NCBI GenBank assembly: GCA_963402885.1 | Contig: OY727096.1 | Coordinates: forward strand, 30,795,820 to 30,859,819 | DNA length: 64,000 nucleotides | Direction of reading: 5' to 3' | Source of the DNA: Antedon bifida | Taxonomy: Eukaryota > Echinodermata > Crinoidea > Comatulida > Antedonidae | In this document: in pieces, positions 1-11,730 of the stretch | How the letters are laid out: the number at the start of each line of letters is the position of its first letter | How positions within the stretch are numbered: position 1 is the first letter of the stretch | Translations under genes and position numbers: made by a program | The notes under the pieces: generated by a model | Database searches by the model: none | Told to the model about the DNA's origin: nothing | What the model saw: only the letters and a program-made list of their open reading frames with translations

Positions 1-115
1 CAAAGTGAATAACTATTATGTGACATTTAAATTGCATATTCAACAACAAATAAAATATATTTTTTTAGGAGGACAATATATCTTTAAACAGTTATGTTTT
101 CATTCTTTCGGTGTG
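1..115 (+). repeat. Interspersed repeat, paralogous to 21938-22145
   Basis: The first bases (GAATAACTATTATGTGA, then a CATATTCA block) recur at 21941 as GAATAACTATTATGTGA with a similar CATATTCAGC block. Similarity resumes at a TTTTTAGG(A/G)G block about 65 bases in, and continues past ATCTTTAA to about base 115. The later copy carries a family B MITE in the middle, so this copy acts as the empty site. The family is unknown and the left end is cut by the window. Confidence 0.5.
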
Positions 116-631
116 TCCTATTCTAGGACTTTTGATCATGGCATCAACTAATAATGAATACAATAATTGTTTTGATGTTATTCCAACAAATTATGGAGAC
201 CTAGATACATTTTCATATAATCTGTTTCTTACTAATCTGTAGAATACATACATTTCAAATTTATGGTAATCTCTTCAAAATCCATTATATTTCATATGTT
301 GATGGTTTACTATAGTAGATGGCATAAATGCATCATTAATTTATGCATAAATACATACACTGTAGGTCATGTGCAATTGTTAATAAGATATAGTAAATTG
401 ATATTTGTCTACAAATTAATTTGTTTACTGCGCATTAATTTAATCTAATTTCTTAAAGTTTTCATTATTTGTTTAATGGAATTACATTATGCCTACTTAA
501 TTCACAATTTAACACGCTTTTATTTATGTATGTATTTAATTTTATGTGTAATAAATACTTAATTCACAATTAACATGCTTTTAGGTAAGCTAAATTTGTA
601 TGTAATTTGTCTGTATAATCTTTGGAATAAG

Positions 632-657
632 CATGGAGGAAATATATTTCCTCCATG
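632..657. repeat. 26-bp perfect palindrome
   Basis: The arms start CATGGAGGAAAT and end ATTTCCTCCATG, and the 26 bases equal their own reverse complement. The outer seven bases (CATGGAG...CTCCATG) are the same as those of the 28-bp palindrome at 45387-45414. Chance is possible for one; two with the same ends is less expected. Confidence 0.7.
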
Positions 658-1147
658 GAGTAAGCACCACAATGGATACATAATTCTAAGAAATTTGACA
701 CATGCTTAAGCTTTTGTACATGCATGTTTGATGGTGGTGCCATGGATTGTACTCAAGTTCTGGACAATGCATTATCTTTTATTACAAAAAGTATAACACA
801 ATGTTTCATTTTTGATTGACTTTACAGACTTATCCCAAACTGCATTAAAACATAAAAGTATGGCAATGTTATAATGTAAAAACCATGACTTGCTTTCTCT
901 TCTAATAATGTGCAGTTATAATATCATATTTCTATTTTTAACAAACATATTCATATAAAATAAATAAATCATACAATTATTTGACACTTTGCAATCCATT
1001 ATTTTTTACTTTTCACAAGAGTGTCATTTACATTTTTTTTTGTCGACATATAATCCCAAGAACATTAATCTGAATCTGTTTTAGATTTGCATATGAAAAA
1101 TAATTTTATCATCTGAAGCTCAGATATTCTATCTATAGTGGGGGACT

Positions 1148-1245
1148 GTAAAGCAGTGGCTACAGCATTAGAGTTTGTTGGTTCACTGTCCAGTCCTTAT
1201 CCACATTGTTCCTCCCCACCCAGGGGACAAAAATGGGTATAGGTA
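1148..1245 (+). repeat. Decayed tRNA-derived SINE fragment
   Basis: GCAGTGGCTACAGCATTAGAG resembles a degenerate tRNA A-box region, and it is followed by ATCCACATTGTTCCTCC, CACCCAGGGGACAAA and ATGGGTA. That series is a common layout just downstream of the tRNA part in SINEs of marine invertebrates. No clear B box or tail remains. Recognised by family resemblance only. Confidence 0.45.
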
Positions 1246-2087
1246 TTTTGATTTGTTTGTGAGGGAGGAGGTTAAATGAAATGGAGATTTAAGCACCTTG
1301 GCTGTTAGCAAATAAGCTTCAGTTTTGACTTTTACTTTACTACTTTTATTGAGAGATTTTTTCTCCACTTTGAGTTGATAAATACATAAAATGAATGGTG
1401 ATCATCTTCAATTCCACATTTTGAAATTAATGTTGAAATATACATTTTTTTAAATATTAGCAATATATAAAGTAATATTCAAAATGATTATAAAAGTATA
1501 GTTACTTTAAAAATTCAAATATTGGATTTTTCTATTTCACTACCTAAAATGTGTAAATATTATAAATAGTTAGTGTATACATTTTTCTTGAAGTTGTTAG
1601 AGTGTACACATATTTGACCTATATTTTAAATGGTCAAGATGGGTCAGATTGGTCAACGACTGTGCACTAATTGTCCGATGAAGATAACATCTTGTAAATC
1701 TATACCTTAAAATCTTGCACGATTCAAGCATTAAGACGTTAGTACGTGATTGGATGACTTGAAAAAATTCATCTGATCTGAAAACATGTCCAAATCTATC
1801 CCGTTAGGATCAATTTATATAAGTGCTTTAGTCCCTTTTATCTCATAGAGTTAGAAATTTCAATACTGGTTAATTTTTTTATTGAAGAAGCTTTTTTTTT
1901 TCTTAAAAATCTTAAATCAGCTGGTTAATATTGCATTGCGTCAGAAGATTTTAGTAATGGTAATAAATTTAGCTAACATGATGTGAACATTTCCGGAATA
2001 ATTTATGTTTGTAATGATGGTTATGAAAATTTTCATGGTAATATTTTGATATTCTAAATATAAATCCATAGACAAAATACTGATAAA

Positions 2088-2183
2088 ATGACAATGCTGT
2101 GGGTATCAGTGGCTGGATCTCAATGGAGATACCAAATGACAATGCTGTGGGTATCAGTGGCTGGATCTCAATGGAGATACCAA
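2088..2183 (+). repeat. 48-bp tandem duplication, two copies
   Basis: Two head-to-tail copies with a 48-base period (ACAATGCTGTGGGTATCAGT begins at 2091 and again at 2139). They appear identical, so the duplication is recent compared with the surrounding decayed repeats. An A-run and an A-rich stretch follow from 2184. Confidence 0.9.
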
Positions 2184-2239
2184 AAAAAAAAAGCGAAAAG
2201 CTAAATCAAAACGAAAAAGTAAAACAGCCAGAAAAGTTA

Positions 2240-2280
2240 GCAGAGCTTTAGGGCAACACTATCCCTTCATCAGTGCAATA
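2240..2280 (-). ncRNA. Hammerhead-ribozyme-like motif (relic)
   Basis: On the minus strand, CTGATGA (2267-2273, the invariant first core block of hammerhead ribozymes) is followed by AGGG, a nine-base loop, CCCT and AAAG, which fits stem II plus a near match to the GAAA core block. Such motifs are known from Penelope-like retroelements. A second hammerhead-like hairpin on the same strand lies about 90 bases away (2349-2365). Stems I and III were not demonstrated, so activity is not claimed. It could also be the end of another retroelement that happens to carry CTGATGAAGG. Confidence 0.35.
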
Positions 2281-2344
2281 TTTTAAATATAGTTATTTAA
2301 ATATTCAAATTTATTTTATTTTTTTTGTAATTTGCTGTAAATAC

Positions 2345-2372
2345 CTTCGACGACAACCTGTCGTCATCTTTA
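2345..2372 (-). ncRNA. Hairpin resembling hammerhead stem II
   Basis: GACGACA and TGTCGTC (2349-2365) form a perfect 7-bp stem with a three-base loop. On the minus strand GATGA directly precedes it and GAA follows, as in a hammerhead core. Nearly the same hairpin occurs at 61587-61612, also read on the minus strand with GAAACG after it. The match is partial, and I call it a relic. Confidence 0.35.
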
Positions 2373-2448
2373 AACTAATGTTTGGATTTGTCTTTACCAA
2401 CAGCGCCTAAGCTATTAAACTATATTGACTCAATCCAAATATTAGTTT
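2372..2448. repeat. Inverted repeat, 17-bp arms
   Basis: AAACTAATGTTTGGATT at 2372-2388 pairs with AATCCAAATATTAGTTT at 2432-2448 with one mismatch, leaving a loop of 43 bases. It directly adjoins the hammerhead-like hairpin, so both may be parts of one structured element. Confidence 0.6.
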
Positions 2449-3659
2449 GAAGAAGTCAATACTGTATGTTGTCAACAAAACATTATTGAAAATATTTAAA
2501 ATATGTTATTTGGTTTAAGGAAAAACTATAGTATTATATATTGGTTTGTTTATAAAATGAATTCAGCATTCAAATATATAACGATCAACTACATTCAAGC
2601 GTATGCATATAGTGTTAATTTTAAACACGCTAAAATATCACAATTTGAATTTTGTTAATTTTTGTATCAAATTCCTCTCAATTAACTGTGAAATGTTATT
2701 GCCATAATATACCTTATTGATTTCTTGGATGTAAATGAGAAAGATGAAACCTTCAAGAGATCGATGACCTAACATCTGCCTCGCTCAATTTAACATTCAT
2801 TATTCAAGCAAACAAAAAAAGTTGTAAATTTAATGAGTTGTTTGCAATGTACAGTTATTTATTAACAGTATAGTAATGACCCATGATAGTAGTCTTCATA
2901 CCTCATGACATGAATTGTTTTTATGTGAGATAATTGCAATTCTAAAATTAAATTCAAATCTAAGTACAGAGTATAATAAATAAAACAAGTTTTCAATTTG
3001 ATTTATCATACTCTTCTGTGCGTAAGACTGTATTGATTTTTATAATTGATTTTTTTTAAAGTTTAGTTTTATGTGATAATTTTTTGTTAGGCATAAGAAT
3101 GATTAATAGCTATATATTTTTTATGAATGATTACATGTTATGAGATTACAATCAATCTATTGAATTAACAGCTGAAATTGAAATTTTTTAATGTCCATTT
3201 GAATAATTGTGAATAGACAATAGTGACGAATTTTGTGAAGAATGTACATGGGTAACATAGTCCCTAAAACGGTCTTCCTAAAATTGCCCCTAAATAAGTA
3301 TTATAGTTGTAATTTACATGCTTTGACATGGTTAATATATCAATGACTAAAATTACAAGAGATTATTTCTCCTACAATTTTAATACCTATAGTACTCATT
3401 GCAGTGTACTTTTAGGATTAGAACTATCATGTAATAGATCTTGAGCCTAGAATTAGTGCTGTTTGTTTGACATAGAAAATATTGAAAGGTCATTTTTGAT
3501 TTTTTTTTATTATAAATTACATTGCAAAATGTAAGTCTTATCAAATAAAAGATTACAGTACTGTAGATTATTAAAACATTCTGTTTACTTTAGCCAAGTA
3601 TCTTGCACTAGTGGACTCCTGCTAGACTAATCTTATTGCAGTTTAATTACTTTACAATG

Positions 3660-3812
3660 TTAAAGCTCTGTCTACACTATCAAACTTGTTTGTGCCCAAA
3701 TATGGTAGTGATATGCCCAAATATGGTAGTGATATGATATCATCGTGTCCATATATGGGCAGATCACACTTTTTTTGTCACATAAACTTTGATAGTGTAG
3801 ACTGAGCTTTAA
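3660..3812 (+). mobile_element. Family A MITE, copy 1
   Basis: Short non-coding element with long inverted ends: TTAAAGCTCTGTCTACACTA at the left and its near reverse complement (TAGTGTAGACTGAGCTTTAA) at the right. The interior has a CCCAAATATGGTAGTGATATG unit, here present twice in tandem, a feature shared with other copies. The flanking TTAA would suit a piggyBac-like target site, but since the end itself begins TTAA this is not proof. Confidence 0.8.
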
Positions 3813-4419
3813 AGGTTAGTAAAAGATAATTATCCAAGTCCAGCTTCTCAACAGGCCTGCAAAGAACTATAACTGCTAGCTACTTTTAAAATAATTTAAG
3901 ATGTAGTAAGTGTAAAGTACAGGGGTACATCAGTTGTGTATTTGCATTGAAACACTAAGCCGCAATGCAATTCCTATAGAAAAGACTATAATTGGCTCTA
4001 TTCCTGAAGAAAATTCCAAGCATTCTAGTTCTCATGAACTTTACTGTATGACCACTTGAAATTAACGGTTTACATAGCAAATCTAATTGGATTAAAGCAC
4101 AAAATTGTGTCCAATGGATCAATTATATCTCGTTTATGAACTGACCGACACCAAAATGATTAGTGCGCTGCTAGGTTTCTAAATGCCAAGGTGATTACTA
4201 AGATAAATTTAGGAGATACTAGAAGGCATTTTAAAACTAAAAATAATCTAAATCTAAATATAACTTTAACTATAACTCAAAACCACACTGAAACACTCAA
4301 GAATCAAATCTAAAACATCATTTTGTAAGTAGAATCCGGTCATTTAATTAAACCAATGAATCCTATCGTCAAGTTGATATGACAATCTTGTTGACTTCTT
4401 GATATTTAACACCCAATTG

Positions 4420-4532
4420 GTCAAAAGCTATAATTGTTCAACTTTGTACCAGTCAAAAAGCTATATTGGTCAAATTTGTACTGGTCACATTTTTACTGGT
4501 CAAAAGCTATGATGGTCAACTTTGTACCAACA
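4420..4532 (+). repeat. Degenerate tandem repeat, about 38-bp unit
   Basis: GGTCAAAAGCTATAATTG, AACTTTGTACCAGTCAAAAAG and variants recur three times, built from CAAAAGCTAT and GTAC(C/T)(A/G)GTCA blocks. Units have diverged. There is no coding sense. Confidence 0.6.
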
Positions 4533-7429
4533 AATTATGCAAAAGAATGCAAAAATCATTTATTTCTTTCATTACTGTGATTTTAATAGATATTTTGTAT
4601 TACTAATTTTCTATATATTTCTCCAGTGTTCTCCTAAAGCCAATTTTACCAGAAGAATGTACTGATTGTAAAGTTGCTTCCAATACTGGTATTAAAATCA
4701 AAGGGTGTAAAGAAAATATAACCATTTTTTGTTGCTTTAATTTCTAGTAGTGGACATGGGCTAGGGCTATCCATTTCCAGAGCTCCAATTAAGATTGATA
4801 AAATTCACTATATTTGACATTTTTGTATTTAAAAATTTAGATTTACTTCAAATCACTTAGGAATCCATGGTCTCACTTATTTTCCAGAATTTATTTATAA
4901 ATTTGAAAAACACAGTTTGTCTATTATAATTAACAGCAGAAGTTAGAACCAAATTTCCAAAGAATACGAAAAAAATTGTTGTTGTTTGTAATAATACATC
5001 ATCACTCCTGAAGAAGATCAAAGTATATATAAAATACATAATTTTGTCTATACATGTTATACCACCATAAACTTTTGTTTATTTATTCTTCCTTTTTAAA
5101 CCATCACTAATATTTCCTTCCAGCAGGCCCCAAGAAGTCAAGCATCACAAAATGCAATTACCTGTATAGCATTGTTTCATTGTAATTGCAGTAGAAATCA
5201 ACTGTTATAGTGTTTGCATCTTTGCCAACTGGCAGGTGGTTTAATACTGTAATTTGGACGTAAATTTTCATTCATTACAACAGATTAAATCTTGTTTCAA
5301 AATACAATATTTCAGTACGCTAAGGAATTGATCTAGCTATTTTTACTATTTATTATCCAGTTAGGTGCACTGTCGCATCTTGTAAAATATTTATTTCATA
5401 TATTTTCTTACTATTGTATTTTGTCCAGTTCGTTATTAACTGCAAACATATTGTAATAGTTTCTGGTGGAATTGATAGCAGTCAGTTAAAGGATTCAGTT
5501 TTATATAAATGCATGTTCCTTTTTTAAACTATTCATAGTGTGGCACAAATTATTTATTCTCCATTGTTGTTTTAATTACTTTTGCACCGTATGTCTGTCT
5601 CGCCATATTTAGTCATTAAAACTGGACTGTACATATGTAATGTAGCTCTTTGTTATTTGGAAATTCAAATGTTGACATTTGTAATCTAATTAATGTATTT
5701 TATATTTGTACAGTGGGATTTTAAAATATTAGAAGTGTGTCTACTCCTATTTAATCAAGATTTTGATCATACAGCTGGCATGGTCATAATGGTCACAAAT
5801 ACCTGTATATGTTTCATAATTTTTAGGATTTTTATTGTGCTACACGGTTCTGTTGAAAATATGTATTTTCTTATTCAACTTCAGATTTTTATTTTTATGC
5901 CAAAGTTATTATTATTTTTTGGTACATTGTTTAAACTATCTAACTACTGACAAAAATTCTGACTTTATAGCAGAATTTTTGTCAAGTATTTGGCCATTAA
6001 AGAAATTCTACTTGATTTCTTTTACAGGTATTTGATTTATGTACATTTAACCAGATATTATATTTAAAATTCATGCGTGTACCAGAGCTGTATAATGATG
6101 ATTGGCGCATTAGTCTTTGGCTATTCACAAATCATAAGCTTCCTACAATTTAATATTGTAACATCAGCAAAGACAGCTTATTCAAAAGCACGGATTAATA
6201 AAGTAAATGAGTTTTTTGGAAGAATATTGGAATGCTACACCTAGGGATATGTTTCTGATGATACGTTCTGTAGAGGAAAGAAATGTAATGTAACATAGTC
6301 ATTAACTAATGAACAAATGTACAACGCCTATGGATATTCTCATTGATGCATGTAAGATTCAATCAAACTAAAGATACAATCGGAGAATAAGATAGTTCGT
6401 TTTACCTTACAAGTTAGAAATACAATTTTTTAGAAGATTAATTCAAAATCATACATTTTAATTTTTTTTCATTTTCTTTCTAAAACAAATCATCTAAGAA
6501 TGCCAGCAGGGCCAGATTCTCTCAAAGCCTAATTTAAAGTAGACTCAAAATTCAAGGTCAGCTTTTTTCTGCCAGTGTTTCCACTTTTGTATCTGCCCAG
6601 ATCTGACTTCGACTCTTTTTAGCTTCAACATGGCAATATTTAAAGTCACTAATTCATATAGTATGCAGATGAAAAGATGAAATGGGATTGGCAAATATTA
6701 ATGGAAAAAGAGAGAAACCATGACAATGCATGCATACTGATACTGAGATAATGCAAGGTGCAGTGCACTAGCAGTATCATGTGCTCAATTATGTATTACC
6801 AAGAGCCCTAGAGAAAACACATCTTTTTTATTGATTGTGTCAACCTGGTAATATATTGTGAATAAATACATAAATTAGCACTATAATGGCATTTAGTATA
6901 TGTTTTACAAGAGTCTTGGGAAGATATATCTATCATACTTCCTATTTTCGAAAATATATTTGAATATCGCATATATATCTGAAGACTCGTGGGTATTTAT
7001 TACATCTGAAGCAATATCAAGTTAATTTCTCTAGTATTTCTTGATACTATAATATTTTTGTTTAAATATACGACTATAGTTCTGTTGCACCAAGTGTAAA
7101 CAATTCTATTAAATGGTTTGTTGCATGTTCACACAGTTTTTGAGAATTTTTTGTAACACAAGGCTGGTAACTATTCCGCATTTGAAAACTGACTTGTAGT
7201 GTGCGTGTCATCTATAACCAGGACCAACATCCGAGTGATTTGTGTGTCCTAATCATCAACATTCAATTCCAGATGAAAGAAATAAATTGTAGTAAAGTTT
7301 CTCTTTACAGTAGGTGTGTATAAAACAAAATAGAGAATGTGTTTTTTATTTGTTTGTTTCATTCATTCATAAAATAGTGGTTTAGTTCTTGTTGTGATGA
7401 TCTCTATTGCAGCTCAAAACAAAGCTAGG

Positions 7430-7690
7430 GGAATAGGGTGCAGGTGAACCTGTTATAAACAGCAGGCCCCACAACACGACTAAATTTGAACCAGAACATG
7501 GGGTAACCCCTACTCATCACAAATGATGCTCAGAGTTTGGAGTGCACATATGTACACTGGACTTTCATTTTAAGTTGTTATATGCGAGAAGACTTATTCT
7601 ACCACCAGAACTAATGGCCGAGTATAGACTTGAACAATATTATGACTTTGGTTTGTGGGCCTTTGAGCCTTAACTGCTCGTTCATTCGAC
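7430..7690 (-). mobile_element. tRNA-derived SINE, minus strand
   Basis: Read on the minus strand it has a degenerate tRNA-like head (GAGCAGTTAAGGCTC, then GTTCAAGTC as B box). It then has the block TTCTGGTGGTAGAATAAGTC, TTCTCG, GTCCAGTGTACA and TAGGGGTTACCCCATG. The same order of blocks is found in the SINEs at 35294 and 37559, which is the main support. It lies inside the presumed RagC/D intron in the antisense direction. Confidence 0.7.
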
Positions 7691-8730
7691 TTAGTTGTGA
7701 TGCCTTTTAAATCTTGGATACCTAATCCCATGAGGTTGACACTAATCAACTTTTACTATGCTTTTATAAGTGTGCATTAGTTGAGGATATGGTAGCTATT
7801 TTTGTAAAATGTTATACATTCACATTCACACTTCATTACATGAAACATTGATTATGAGAGATGGGAACTTAATGCAATTCAATAAAATTTACTTATAAAC
7901 CTGCTTGGAGAAGTTTACAGGTTATTAGTCATACCTTTTGCATTATCTACTAAAGTCTGTGTAATTTAAACTCTGTCAAAAACTTTTTGAAAAAAAAAAT
8001 GTAACCAGGATTCAACAGAAAGTTGGGAACTACTGGTCAGTCTTTATTTCTAGTGATTAAAGTTAAACAGGTAGTGTATTGGAAAATGATCAAGACAAAA
8101 ATTACTACTGGTATTCATATTTGAATCAATACAAATTCACTGATGTTTCAACGGCTTTTTCTTTGTTGTTTTTTTTATAATAATAATACATGAAAAACAA
8201 GCCTTTTCTGCCCAGAGTTGATTGCTCAAGTAGAAAAATTTGACCCAATACAAATAATTCTACACCTACAGTATCTTCATACTAATTATGTTCAAATTAG
8301 AAAAAAAACGATTGTCACCTGAGGCAAACATTTGATGGACATGTGACTTGAAATACAATCTTAATCGAGAAATTATGAAATGAATACCCAATTTATATCT
8401 GGTTATCAATTTCAATTGGTTTTCATAATGTAAATGGAATGCTTTACAGTTTAATGTACTTGGAAGTTAGGAGAAAGTGATGAAAATAGATGTATTTAGT
8501 GATTCATTGGTTCATGCTTATAATCTCTCAACTTTATTCAATACAAATTTAATTCCTTTAAAGTAAATCTAACATTTATGTTGACTTAAATTCCGAAAGT
8601 GGCCGAAAGAGTATCTGGTATGACATGATGAGTAAAGTTCTCCTAACATGGAATGGCTTCTTCTTTTTATATTTAAAAGAAGCCAAAGTTATCCCTAAAA
8701 GAAGTTCTTTATAAAATATCTCTTACTTAT

Positions 8731-9680
8731 AAGGGGAAGTGTTTCTACTGAATGTGTGTTACTTTAAGGAAGTGTTTCTATTGAATGTGTGTGTTGCTAA
8801 AAGGAAGTGTTTCTACTGAATGTGTGCATTCCAAGGAAGTGTTTCTACTGAATGCATGTGTTCCTTTAAGGAAGTGTTTTTACTGAATGTGTGTGTTTCT
8901 TTAAGTAAGTGTTTCTACTGAATGTGTGTGTTCCTTTAAGGAAGTGTTTCTACTGAATGTGTATGTTCATTTAAGGAAGTGTTTCTGAATGTGTGTGTTC
9001 CTTAAGGAAGTGTTTCTACTGAATGTGTGTGTGTTCCTTTAAGTAAGTGTTTCTACTGAATGTGTGTGTTCCTTAAGGAAGTGTTTCTATTGAATGTGTG
9101 TGTTCCTTAAGGAAGTGTTTCTATTGAATGTGTGTGTTTCTTAAGGAAGTGTTCTACTGAATTTGTGTGTTCTTTAAAAGAAGTGTTTCTATGGAATGTG
9201 TGTGTTCCTTAAGGAAGTGTTTCTACTGAATGAGTGTCTATCTGAGGAAGTATTTCTACTGAATGAGTGTGTTTCTAAGAAAGTTTTTCTACTGAATGAG
9301 TGTCTATCTAAGGAAGTGTTTCTGCTGAATGAGTGTCTATCTAAGGAAGTGTTTCTACTGAATGAGTGTCTGTCTAAGGAAGTGTTCTACAGAATTTGTG
9401 TGTTCCTTAGAAAGTGTTTCTTCTGAATGTGTGTGTTCCTTATTAAGGAAGTATTTCTACTGAATGAGTGTGTTTCTACGAAAGTGTTTCTACTGAATGA
9501 GTGTCTATCTAAGGAAGTGTTTCTACTGAATGAGTGTCTATCTAAGGAAGTGTTTCTACTGAATGAGTGTGTTCCTTAGAAAGTGTTTCTTCTGAATGAG
9601 TGTGTTCCTAAGAAAGTATTTCTACTTAAGTGCATGTCCTTTCAGGAAGTGTTTCTATTCAATCCGCATGTTCTTAAAAG
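8731..9680 (+). repeat. Diverged minisatellite, about 30-36 bp unit
   Basis: Roughly 27 units built from AAGGAAGTGTTTCTACTGAATG, here split as AAGGAAGTGTTTCT and ACTGAATGTGTGTGTTCCTT, with many length and base variants. Two subtypes are visible: TGTGTGTGTTCC in the first half and AGTGTCTATCTAAGG in the second. The short open frames through it come from the repeat and are not genes. It ends about 0.9 kb before the RagC/D exon. Confidence 0.85.
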
Positions 9681-10601
9681 TTTCCTCTACATGTGTGTTC
9701 CTTTGCATTGAAATGTTTGTAAGAATAGAAGTCAGTACATCATATCTATCATGCGCATGGATAATTTTCCTGTCTTATAAACATTTAGAATAATAGAACA
9801 ATCTTGATATATTTTTCATTACATTACATAAACCTTAATATATCATGCTCAGATTGATGAATAGTACTGTGTATTGATTATCTTCTTAAGTTCTAATAAT
9901 TTTATCACAAGTATAAATCATGTATACTTGATGTATGTAGTTTCCGGATCTACCTTAACATAATGCACCTGCCATATTTATTTGTATACGAACAACTGAC
10001 AATTTATCATACATTGCAAATACATTATAACCCATGTTAGTTCAAATAACACATGTGTATCGAGTCGGTGTTTGGTCATACACAATAAATTACATTTTTT
10101 AAACTAGATTTACAATTTACACATTAATAAGGTTATGATTAAATAGATATGAAGATGCAATTAAAACCTATTATTAATGAACAGCTGTAGAGGTAGTAGG
10201 TTTTTGAAGATTAATTACAACCAAAAGTGTGAACAGACATATTTAACAAATTATTTGGTCAATGAACTTTGAGAATGTTAATTTAAAATGCTACTGTATA
10301 TGAAATATAATAAATAATAATAATAATGAATCTTTTTAATGAGCTACTGTATATGTTTATGAATAAATACATTGTTTAGTAGAGAATTAGAATTTCATTA
10401 CACTTTTTTAAAGCTAGTTTATAGTTATTTATTTTCAACCTGTTATTGGTGTTTTACACTGTTGGCTTGAAATAAAGAATAAAAAAAAAAAAAAATAAAC
10501 TTATTATCTATTTTTTTTCTTTCATATACACTATATTTCTATTTCGAAGGTTGAAAATAATGTAAATGAATTCAACCTCTATTTTGCTTTATTTCTTGCA
10601 G

Positions 10602-10750
10602 TGTGAAAGAGGATAGTGAAAACCAGGCTTATGATGCTGAATCGAGCTCAATTATTAAGCTAAACAATGCCACCATCTTGTATTTGAAAGAGGTCAACAA
10701 GTTCCTGGCTCTCGTTTGTATATTGAGAGAAGGAAACTTTGATAGACAGG
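10602..10750 (+). CDS. RRAGC: RagC/RagD GTPase, penultimate coding exon
   Basis: Encodes about 50 residues of the C-terminal domain of a Rag GTPase of the C/D type. The peptide has [11 protein letters not shown], then [14 protein letters not shown] and [15 protein letters not shown], which I recognise as the counterpart of human RRAGC/RRAGD ([30 protein letters not shown]). This domain has a roadblock fold that pairs RagC/D with RagA/B and binds Ragulator on the lysosome, where the dimer recruits mTORC1 when amino acids are plentiful. The acceptor is TTTATTTCTTGCAG ending at 10601 and the donor is CAGG|GTATAG at 10750/10751. The exon starts with the third base of a glycine codon and ends with the first base of another glycine codon, which the exon at 19021 completes. 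Earlier exons (G domain) lie outside the window. Whether it is called C or D cannot be settled from this part; invertebrates usually have one. Confidence 0.95.
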
Positions 10751-11730
10751 GTATAGTTGTTTTTTTTTGTACAATTTTGCTCCCCTTCATAAACCACCTC
10801 CATCAACCTTACACTACACTCGCCTACCCTTTTTAAGTGACTCCTAGACAATGCATGTTGATCCAGTGTGTCTCCCCTAACAAAGGTTATGTTATCAATC
10901 ATTAGCCTTTTTTCATAAGCATACAGTTGCTCCTGTGGATGTGTATGAACAGTATGAACATTGACAACCCTCTGATATTTGTGACTTTCTCAATTAAATT
11001 GTTGAGTATTTTTGAATGATGCACTTGATGCCCCTTTTGCTGTTAATTTTCAATATCAATATTACTTTTATAACTAAGGCCAAAGTACATTCAGCAATTA
11101 AATTTGTGTACAACCATAAGCCATTTGGGCTAGTATTCTAAACTTGCAGACTGGACCAAAACTAAATTAAAGACTATACTGTAGATTTTAGCAATGCTTT
11201 CTCTCACAGTAGGAACTGATTATAGTAATATGATTTTACATCTAAGAATATTAATTACTCGCAAAATTTAATCTGTGATGCTAGTAATTTCAATTTTCTA
11301 GGTAATTTACTAAACAAAGCATTCCATGCGAACATTAATTGGTTTCAATTAAGATACTGTCATTTATACCTAGAAGATCACATGACATTTAACAGCGTTT
11401 GTTTGTGTTGCAAAGATATAAATAGTATGTGAATCAATTGCCTTCCTTCGTTTTCTTGAAGCTTAAAATTTGACAATTTAAAAATAATATTGTACCTGTT
11501 TCCTGAAAATATTATTTTGACCTAAAATCTGTATTTTAAAATCATTACTTTTTGTTTTCAAATGGTAATTTATGGAATCTTTGTGCTCAATAGAAAATCA
11601 ATTTGAATCGAAAAACTTGTCCCCAAAAAACATTAAAAATGAAGACTAATGAAATCAGTCTTTTTTTAAATACCCATTTTGCAGTTTCAGTAAAGTTTAG
11701 TTATTCACTTGTGTAGAAAAAAATGTTATG

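Larger units (their letters stand above)
1..10601 (+). other. Presumed upstream intron of the RagC/D gene
   Basis: No exon could be recognised in this 10.6 kb. The exon at 10602 begins with the third base of a codon, so a coding exon must lie upstream. I looked for the preceding conserved RagC segment (the cysteine-rich part before the KED motif) and did not see it, so I read this stretch as intron whose 5' part is outside the window. It is AT-rich and holds the repeats listed separately: a SINE fragment, a 48-bp duplication, hammerhead-like hairpins, a MITE, a minus-strand SINE and a minisatellite. Between them I see no structure. Confidence 0.5.

Noticed and set aside
9196-9426. 76-codon frame with repeated FLLNECLSKEV
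   Set aside because: By-product of the degenerate minisatellite at 8731-9680.
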